Source: Diaporthe sp. PMI_573 (lineage: Eukaryota > Ascomycota > Sordariomycetes > Diaporthales > Diaporthaceae). From it: 64,000 bases of DNA. Below, in pieces: positions 56,304 to 64,000 of the stretch (within the stretch, counting starts at the first letter, position 1; each line of letters begins with the position of its first letter). The position numbers and the translations under genes are program-made. Under the pieces are notes generated by a model, which ran no database searches, was not told where the DNA came from, and saw only the letters and a program-made list of their open reading frames with translations. Location of the stretch: the NCBI GenBank assembly GCA_021399435.1, contig JAJTUP010000024.1, forward strand, positions 1-64,000, given 5' to 3'.

Positions 56304-58391
56304 GGACTGTCTTGATCACTTCATGTTACTTACGGGGTTGGAGGAGGACCAAGGGAAGAGACAGGCCACGGAGGACCGAGATGAGGGGGTCTACGGGCAG
56401 GGCAGAAGTTACGATTTCGTCTGGTGACGAGTCGGTGATCCGCGTCTTTGTGCTGGGCTGTTTACTACGAATGGCCCGGCCAAGACTTTGGTGGATTTAC
56501 AAAACGGGCATGCGACCACAGTGAGTCGTTTGGCAGGGCAACGATGGCATCCTGTATTTCCCGCTGCATATTTCTATGCAGTCGTGGTTATCCCTCTCAA
56601 GGCAAGGTGGGCCTTGTATGCTTGGGATTTGTCCGGGACGAGGGGCGTTGTTATCCCACATTGCGAGCTATCATCTCCCCATGACACCGAGCAGATACCC
56701 AAGTTAGTGCTGTTGCTGAGAAAAGAATGATCGAGTCGATGTTAGAACTCCACGTCCCGTACGCTGCTTACCCACCAGACCAAGCACAATGTTCCCTTTC
56801 CCATCGGCGCGTCAAATTATGAGGCAACGAGGGAGTTTCAGCCGGCTGTTTCGTGAACATGACCATGACGTGACGATGGCAAATGCCAACAGGACCTTTT
56901 TCTCCATGATCGATAAGATCTGGGATGCAGGAGCGGCGCCACTGCGTTCCAGGTCTGACGGCCCTCCACATATCGACCAAGACATGTGGCTTACATTTTT
57001 CCGATGTCGTGGTAGCCCATGATAGATCGAAGGGGAATTCTCACGAGATGGCCCTTTTTCAATCTCGCCCTTTCCCATCACCATGTGTGTTGTCAATAAC
57101 ACGGGCGGCAGTGGCAGTGGCATGAGGCATGTGAGCCGGTTCGACAATGCGATGGAAAGCCACAGATATCTCGTTATCAAGAGTTTTCCAGATCACAGGG
57201 GGAATGGGGCGTCGAAGTCTGGGTGCGCCACAAACTGATCGTGCTCGAGACGTTTAGCGCCACCAAGACGCGTGCCCCTTCTTCACCGCCACAATGGCTC
57301 TTCTGGTGATACTTACTGAGTATGATGCGCCTCCAGATACGGATTGAACAGCACCATCAGCAACAATTGAGCCCTGGGCGGGATCTGAGAAGATTGCTGT
57401 CGCCTGAAAAGGTGAGTTGACGACATAGGGCATGAGGGCTGGAGTCTGGTGGGAGAGGAGTCAGGACACATCCAATTAGCCACCTATTTCCATGCCATGA
57501 ATCTGCAAATTGTCGGGAATGGCGTCCGAAGGCGCGCAAGCCATTGTGTAACGTCTTTTTTTCGCAATCGTTGTCGCCAGAGATCAGTGATGCAGTCGTC
57601 GACAGAAGCGTCGTATCTTGCGAAAGGGGAGCCACATCCGCATCCGCATGGAAACATGTGCCAGTGGGAACCGGCAGATAAGGGAAGATGAGATTGTGGC
57701 TGTCGGTTGCGGGGGTAGGTTAGATATCTGAATAATCTCTGCGGAAGTCTCACTGGCATTTCCGCCACCAGTGGAACACATCCCATCCCTTGCATCTGTG
57801 GCGCTATGCACGTCTGCGTGTCCGTCCATGTCGCAATCTCCATGCCTGATGTGATGATGGATTCACGGGATGCCACGCGACTCGCCAGCATCCATGCCTT
57901 TAGCAGTATTTTGTCTCGTTGCAATACAATACAGCGCACTGGCATGCTGAGCAACGAGACATCAGTGCGGAAGAGAGGAATTTGGTGGGTTGAAATTGGT
58001 GTCTGGGTGTGGAAGAAGCCGTGGCCAGGGAATGAATGCGATCGCAATCTCGCCAGGGCAACCAGGGAGAGCTTTCCGCCCAGGGGAGGAGCAGAAAGTA
58101 CTGTGTACGGTCTGGGCTCTCTGTTGCCCCTAGAGTTCTAGGTATTTGCCTAGCTGCCGAGGTAGGGCTGTGTGCCTAGAACCAGGGCGTCTTGTCTCTG
58201 CCCGTCCCCTAGTTTCCGCGTCTGGCCAGTGGCCGCCTGCCCCCAAGCGCGCGCAGAGAGGGAGGTACCCAGAATGAAGTGCTTGTTCCCCATTCCCCCA
58301 AAATCCGCATTCCCCCAGCCACGAGCGCCAGCCCATTCCTCACTTCTTCGATCATGAAAATAACAATGAGGGCACATCAGGAATCAAGAAT
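56304..58391. other. Long intergenic region, no gene seen
   Basis: About 2 kb between the dehydratase and the zinc-cluster regulator. Frames on both strands overlap and have no recognisable domains. The right third is probably promoter and leader of the regulator. Confidence 0.5.
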
Positions 58392-61300
58392 ATGGAGCAT
58401 CTGGAAACTCAGGTCAGCGACCTTCGATCCTTCCTTCCAGGAGCTCTCTCCTCGGCCGCATCGACATCGACCTCCAATGCCAATCACCGCCCTGCAGCAC
58501 ACATGGCTGGAGTCGTAATAGGCCCAGGCGCTTCGACCGCCGCCACCACTCCACGTCATCCCAGCCAAAGTGCTGGGTCGTCTGCTTCCGCCGTCGGAAG
58601 CAATTCCGCACACCCATCACCCCTCGCCTTTGGCCCAAACCACAACGCCCAGCCTGCAAGAAGTCACGGTCCTTCTGTCCCGACCCCTGGTCCACTGTCA
58701 GCGCATTATTCCACTACCAATGGTGCTGGCGGTGGAGGACCAGGAAGTGGTGGCGGCGACGCCACCGCCGGCGTGAAGCGGAAGCTCAATGACAACGCCA
58801 GCGGCGACGACTCTTCGCAGCAGAGACAGCAGAGGAGCAAGAGGAACAGGGTAAATAGCTCATCCCGTCTGGACGGCATATGGCTTGCTCTTGCTGACCG
58901 TTGCTTTTGTGCCCATCTATAGTACATATCCATCGCTTGGTACGTCGTAACTCTGCCCGTCCTGGGAAGCCCCAAGCCCCAAGCCCAACTCCGACCCCCG
59001 AAGCTCCCGTCCGTCCAGACTGCCCGATGAACAAGGGGATGGGTGAGCCTGTGGGTGACAGCCTGCGGTTCCAACGCCCCTCCGATCCTGGGTGCTGTGG
59101 CGGAGGGGGGACAGACGACCACACCAGGCTGACATCAACTTCTTTGACCTCAGCAACGAGTGCAAGCGGCGCAAGATCAAGTGCAATGGCGAGACGCCGT
59201 GTCAACGCTGCGGCAACCTCAGCCTCGCTTGCCAGTATGCCCCAAATTGCTGCACCAATAGCTTCAGGGACTCGGTCGAGTTCAAGGAAATGCAAGAAAA
59301 TTACGCCAAAATGCAGGAGCAGATTGACACACTGGTTCAGTCCGTGACCGCCCTCAAAGAGGAGAACCTGCGCCTCGCCCCCATCCAAGACCGAGCGCTT
59401 CCATTCCCGAACAGCGTTGCCGTCACTCCATCCCCGTCCACAGCCACCATCTCCTCCGTCCATAGGCAGGACCTGCCGCCGCCGCCCCGGGCCCCGCACC
59501 TTTTCCGTGGCCCGACGAGCGCCTCCTTCACAGTCGACCTCGCCAAGAGCTCACTGCGCCAGATGAAGGAGAGGGGACATCTGCCCGCTCTGGACATTGC
59601 TGCCGCCGAAGGAATTGTGGACAACGGGATCATGATCGAGGACTCACCCGCCCCATCGCCCTACCAGCCCTGGCCCCCGGCTGCTGAAATGCCCAGGGCT
59701 CGCCCGCGAGACCCCCTTTGGAACTTTGACAGGAGTGAGATGATACGCCTGTGCAGGCTTCACGAGGAGGAAGTCGGCATCATGTACCCTGTCGTCAATA
59801 TTAATAACGTCGTCAGCCATGCCAATTTCCTCGCCGATTGGATGGACGCCAGCAGCAAGCACGGGCTCGCTCCACAGGGCATCGGCCAGGACGAAGGCAT
59901 CAACAACATCAGGACGCTCGAATTGAAAATCATCATGTGCTGCGCGCTGGTCGTCGAAGGCCAGGGCTATAGCCTCAAGGGCCTCCAGCTGTGGGAGAGC
60001 ATGCAACCTACGGTAGACAGGATGCTCATGAGCGATCGAAGCAAAATAACGAACCTGCCCTTCTTGGCCCTCGTCGGCGGCTACAGATTCCTTTCCAACG
60101 ATGAGACACTGGCATGGAGGGTGATGGGTCAGGTCACTCGCTTGTGCTTCGAGCTTGGCATTCACCGAAGGGACGTCATCGACGCCATGGAAAATGAACA
60201 AGACCGCAAGAACGCCATCAACACGTTCTGGTCGGCATACGTACTAGATCGTCGCTGGAGTTTCGGCGTGGGACTTCCCTTTGTTGTTCACGACGACAAA
60301 ATAGACCCGAAACTTCCGTTTCCTGTGAGTATTTTGATGCTGCCCTAATGCGCCCCCCTGCCCAACTTAGTTTCAATATCCCGGCACCGTTGCCGTTGCC
60401 GTTGCCGTTGCCGTCGTCGAACGAATGCTCATTGCCTTTGTAGGATGATTACCCGTATCTCAAATCCATGATCACTTTCTCCAGGGTGTGCGCCAAAGTA
60501 TGGAAGCTTGTTGACTTCTTTGACCCTATCGTCATGTTCGGGGAGATGCAACGCAGTGACTTCGAGCAGCTGGACCGGGAGATCCTGGATTGGTATAACT
60601 CGGTCCCAGAGGAGATCAAGATCGACGGACTCACGACTCAAATACCCATACCGGGCACATCCACCTACGACACCGACCGTCTCCAGATCTGGACACGATT
60701 GAGGCTGAACCAGGTACGTTTTGCTCGAGTTTGAAACTTATCGCAGTCTAATTTGTGTGACAGATTCGCATCTGGCTGTACACTCCTATCCTTCACTCGT
60801 CAACAAGCATCGAGAAAAACCTTGATCTTGCCCAACGCGTTATCGACCTTGCGAAGGAGACGATACATTGTCTCAGTCTGCTCAACACGCACACGGACGT
60901 ATACCGCCGTATTCAGGTATTCTACAACCACTTTCTGACCTCAGCTATCGCCTGCCTTTTCCTTGCATCGGCCCACCGTCCCGGCGACTTAAGCGCTAAG
61001 TGCCGGGACGCGTTCAATATGTCTATGGTGCTTGTCGAGGACATTTCGTCTAAAAGCCATGTTAGCGAGCGGCTATGGCAGACTATCGACGATATGAAGG
61101 CATACGCGCCTGTGCTGGGCCTTGCCGACAAGACTGATGATCGACGAGTGCGGCAGAATGCAGCATTGGCGATGGCGGGGATGGCGCGGATGTCACGTGG
61201 GGGCCAACCCCCATTTGAAGTTCTGTCAACCCCCGACCGCCATGGCTCCTTTAGCAGCGCCAGTGCCGGGCACCAGGCGAGCCCGAGCCCTGGGATCATA

Positions 61301-61630
61301 CCCGGATTTGGCGGACCCAATCAGCCCCCGAGCCGGATGGGCAGCCTTACGCCACATGCCGGAGGGGCTTCGTCGCACAACGGGGCAGCTGGCGGCGCGC
61401 AGGGCCACAGCGCCCCGCCCCCAAGTGGCGAAGTGGTAAAGAACGGCCTACGCCTACGGACTGAGATGTCGAGAATGTACGAGGCACTATCGAACGGTAT
61501 GGGCCACGCCGTCCAGCTCAATGGCAGCGATGACTTCTTGGCCGGCAGCCCCAATGAGTACTCTGACGGCGAGCAGTCTATGCACAATCCTGATCACGGC
61601 GTCTACCAGCGCATGAAGAAGATGTTCTAG
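58392..61630 (+). CDS. Large Zn2Cys6 transcription factor
   Basis: Five exons, 58392-58850, 58923-58939, 59154-60324, 60444-60713 and 60764-61630, give 927 residues. The first 150 residues are low-complexity Ser/Pro/Gly/His-rich, then KRKLNDN...SKRNR. A 17-nt microexon supplies YISIA and two bases of the first Cys codon. The cluster then reads C-N-E-C-KRRKIK-C-NGETP-C-QR-C-GNLSLA-C, a perfect zinc binuclear cluster. A leucine-type coiled coil follows (MQEQIDTLVQSVTALKEENL). The fungal_trans domain shows LCRLHEEEVGIMYPVVNINN, FLALVGGYRFLSNDETLAWR and CFELGIHRRDV. The C-terminus is Gly/Ser/Pro-rich. It neighbours L-galactonate dehydratase, but a role in pectin sugar control is only a guess. Confidence 0.82.
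60387..60416 (+). repeat. CCGTTG hexamer repeat in an intron
   Basis: Five tandem CCGTTG/CCGTCG units within intron 3 of the zinc-cluster regulator (60325-60443). Confidence 0.9.
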
Positions 61631-62360
61631 GCGGACATATATACACGCTCCTCCACTCCGGTGTAGGTTGATTTAGCAAGCCATATATCATTATGTAACT
61701 GCAACTTTGAAGCATCCTTAGTTGAACTACAATAGCGAACAAAATTTCTGCCTCGACGTCTCAATCAATATTCACTTCCCCATGCTGTCTAAAAGCAGCA
61801 TTGTCTGAATGCTCTGAGGCGCTTTCTCAACGCCACAAGCCCGAGATCATTGTAGACTGGAAGTGTCACATTTTCAACTGCGATACTTGATGTTTCTAAC
61901 AGAATACAGATATGTTTCTTCTTCAGACTTGCTACAAAGAAGAGAGGTAGTGTATTTGCCAACGAAATCTTGGAAGACCAAAGGGCCTAGACGGGACTGG
62001 GGTTTGCCGCTGCCACCACTGGGTCCCGCTCAGTCCTATAATACTAGTTTCATGAAAACTACAGGAGAAAGGGCTGACAGGTTCTGGTTTACTTTGTCAA
62101 TTTGCCTTTCTCAAATGTATTTCAATAAATAGGACATGGAAACAACGCTCGCACTAAATTTTAATGAGCCGGTCATACAGAATAAACACACACACACAAG
62201 AGGGGGTTGAAATGACACTTACCTAGGTACTCATTTTGAATCAAGTTTGTATTCATAATGTGAGAAGAGACTTACCTGTTGGGCTAAAAAAAAAAAAGAA
62301 ACTTGCCTTGCTCACCTTTTTCGTCGTTTAACCATGTCTTGCAGTCAACGACCATCGCGA
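61631..62360. other. Intergenic, no gene seen
   Basis: 3' flank of the regulator and of the minus-strand gene that follows. A CA run lies at 62189-62199 and a poly-A run at 62287-62297. Confidence 0.5.
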
Positions 62361-64000
62361 TCAGAGAATTTGACCAAAGTGAGACAACTCAACACCAGGA
62401 CCAAATCCCGTCCACCCGCTCTGCACATTCCTATCAAAGGAATCTCGGTCATAAATCAGCACAAACGGCTCGACCCGCGCATACTCCCTACTCGAGGGCC
62501 CGACCTCCTTCGCCGATCCAGAGTCCTCCGAGTCAGGGTCGGTCTCCGACGAAACGTCCTCCGGAAGCTGCTCCGGCCAGACCCCTTGCCTGCGACGTCT
62601 CTTGGCACGATGATCCCTGGCCCACTCGTGTTCGTCCTCGGGGGTCACCTCGGAGCGGCGGTAGAGCCGTTCAACAGGCTGCGCGGACCCGGGAGGCCCG
62701 CGCACCGGCCGCGGCAGTCTCGTCCGACGGCCCTCGAGCTTGGCCAGCGCCTCGGCGCGCGTGGCCCGCTCTGCAGCTTCCCTCCGCCGGAGGATTAGCT
62801 TGAACGCGGCCGACAGCATGTCCTTCACAGCCTTTAACAGTGGTGGATCCTGACTCAGATCAGCTGGGGGCTCATCAGGATCGTGCAGGAGGCCTGCTCC
62901 CACGCCGTAGGCCACCAGGGGCGTCCGTGACGGTTCACCAACCAGGGCCCTGCCCCTGCCATCCGCGTAGGCACCCGTGGCCTTGATGAGCGCCGGCGAC
63001 ATGTTGGAGAGGTCGAATGGCGCGCCGGCGTCCTTCCAAGGCTGGGGCATGAAACTACTGCCGCCGTTCCGGCGGACCTCCTCGTCGGCCATGTGTTTCA
63101 ACGAGCCAAACCGCGGCTGCTGGGGCGTAACCCCCCAGTGCCGTTCCATCTTGCGGTCGGCGGTGCCGATGGACGTGAGGATGAGCCTCTCGAGGTTGGG
63201 AAACGTCCTCGCGATCGCGTAGCAGAGCTGGGTTCTCTTCTTTGGATCCCGGAACGCACTGGCCGACACCGCGACGATGGTAACCTTGGCCGCGTCGAGG
63301 TTGCTCAGGAAGGAAATCAGTTTCCCGTCGGACCTCCTGCGCTGGGCAAGGGGCACGCTCTGGCTGGTGCGGTTCAGGAAGTCTGTCAGGTACTCGTCGT
63401 CCAGCAGCAACGTGTCGCGTGTGCCCCGGAATCCCATCCCCGTGGGTTTGCGGTTAGCGTCTCGGAACCGGAAGAATGAGCGGTAGTCGTCCATCGCGCT
63501 CTGGGTTTCTCTTACCTTGGCGGCCATGGCGATGGCCCCGTGTTGGCCTTGCTTCTCGAACCGCTCGACGATTTGCACTGCTAACTTCTTTACGTCCCGC
63601 CACGGCACGTCCCAGCTTGGGGTGGGGTCCGATGGGCCTCTGCCGGGCGTCTTGAGAACGGCGGCAGCAAACTCGAGAGCCTCGAGAGGAGAGATCTTGC
63701 TCAGCTGCATCGTCATGCCCCGCCTAAGGATCGCCTCCGGGAAAGACCACAGGGGGAGGTCCAGCGCTGGGTAGGGGAACTCCTGGATCCAACTGGCGTG
63801 GCAAACCGGACTGGAAACCTTCTGCCAGAGGAATGCTGTCTCCCAATCTAAATCGTGGGGGATTCTCAAGTTAGATTGCGGCCGGAGATGGAATAGTCTT
63901 GAGGGGTAGTTGACGTACCTTTTGAATCCTTCTCTGTTCCGCATTTCATCCAGCGCCTGGACGGGAACGTCGCTGGGCATCTTCAGCTTTGCGAGCTCTT
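62361..64000 (-). CDS. Unrecognised fungal protein, 5' part beyond the window
   Basis: A 539-residue frame from an internal Met at 63980 to a stop at 62361. In-frame coding text continues upstream of that Met to the window edge (ELAKLK before MPSDVP), so the real start lies outside. Readable parts: DLDWETAFLWQKVSSPVCHA, SWIQEFPYPALDLPLWSFPE, a helical middle, GKLISFLSNLDAAKVTIVAV followed by a Leu-rich stretch FPNLERLIL, and a basic, low-complexity tail (RDHRAKRRRRQG, then an Asp/Glu/Ser run). No catalytic motif or domain was recognised. The Leu-rich stretch is weakly like F-box/LRR proteins. Confidence 0.6.
   Translation of the reverse strand, partial: ELAKLKMPSDVPVQALDEMRNREGFKRYVNYPSRLFHLRPQSNLRIPHDLDWETAFLWQKVSSPVCHASWIQEFPYPALDLPLWSFPEAILRRGMTMQLSKISPLEALEFAAAVLKTPGRGPSDPTPSWDVPWRDVKKLAVQIVERFEKQGQHGAIAMAAKVRETQSAMDDYRSFFRFRDANRKPTGMGFRGTRDTLLLDDEYLTDFLNRTSQSVPLAQRRRSDGKLISFLSNLDAAKVTIVAVSASAFRDPKKRTQLCYAIARTFPNLERLILTSIGTADRKMERHWGVTPQQPRFGSLKHMADEEVRRNGGSSFMPQPWKDAGAPFDLSNMSPALIKATGAYADGRGRALVGEPSRTPLVAYGVGAGLLHDPDEPPADLSQDPPLLKAVKDMLSAAFKLILRRREAAERATRAEALAKLEGRRTRLPRPVRGPPGSAQPVERLYRRSEVTPEDEHEWARDHRAKRRRRQGVWPEQLPEDVSSETDPDSEDSGSAKEVGPSSREYARVEPFVLIYDRDSFDRNVQSGWTGFGPGVELSHFGQIL

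Overview
The window is nuclear DNA of a filamentous ascomycete (Pezizomycotina, probably a Sordariomycete). The evidence is short 50-100 bp spliceosomal introns with CTAAC/CTGAC branch sites and GTRNGT donors, fungus-specific families (Zn2Cys6 regulators, an allantoate-permease-type MFS carrier, a fungal L-galactonate dehydratase), and transposon copies carrying CpA-to-TpA nonsense changes of the kind left by repeat-induced point mutation (RIP). The species cannot be named from the sequence. No rRNA, tRNA or CRISPR array was recognised. Exon joins below were deduced by reading frame, splice consensus and remembered family conservation. They are not backed by transcripts.

Left half (1-31 kb): a gene-poor, repeat-rich compartment. 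It holds a small transthyretin-like gene (908), a complete MULE-type DNA transposon with perfect 46-bp TIRs and an 8-bp target duplication (1579-4655), an intact six-exon seven-helix membrane protein gene (4850-6203, minus), an amidohydrolase remnant, a hAT remnant, a truncated SET9-like methyltransferase, and a nested transposon in which a second MULE (14697-17808) sits inside an otherwise open hAT transposase gene (13303-18855). Further right are unrecognised broken genes, a Ty3/gypsy reverse-transcriptase scrap, a BED-finger hAT scrap, a P-loop (NLR-type) scrap, a probable pogo-type tail, a higher-order tandem repeat, and an intact ankyrin-repeat gene (28288-30426).

Middle (31.9-43.6 kb): six adjacent genes that look like one catabolic cluster. 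They are an MFS carboxylate-type transporter (with an apparent 1-nt frameshift), an RraA-family HMG/CHA-type aldolase, an amidohydrolase resembling 2-pyrone-4,6-dicarboxylate lactonase, a mitochondrial tricarboxylate-type carrier, a Zn2Cys6 regulator and a second-type aconitase with a mitochondrial presequence. Three of the cluster's promoter regions contain a CGG-N6-CCG palindrome, two of them almost the same 12-mer. The gene set suggests uptake of an aromatic or pyrone-type acid, lactone opening, hydration and aldol cleavage to central metabolites, linked to mitochondria. This is the strongest candidate for an undescribed system here.

Right part (44.6-64 kb): ordinary gene-rich DNA with a very large CorA-like membrane protein (44665-50590, minus), a hemerythrin-domain protein (51618-52493, minus), L-galactonate dehydratase of the D-galacturonate pathway (54942-56303, plus), a large Zn2Cys6 regulator whose zinc cluster is split by a 17-nt microexon (58392-61630, plus), and an unrecognised gene running off the right edge (62361-64000, minus).
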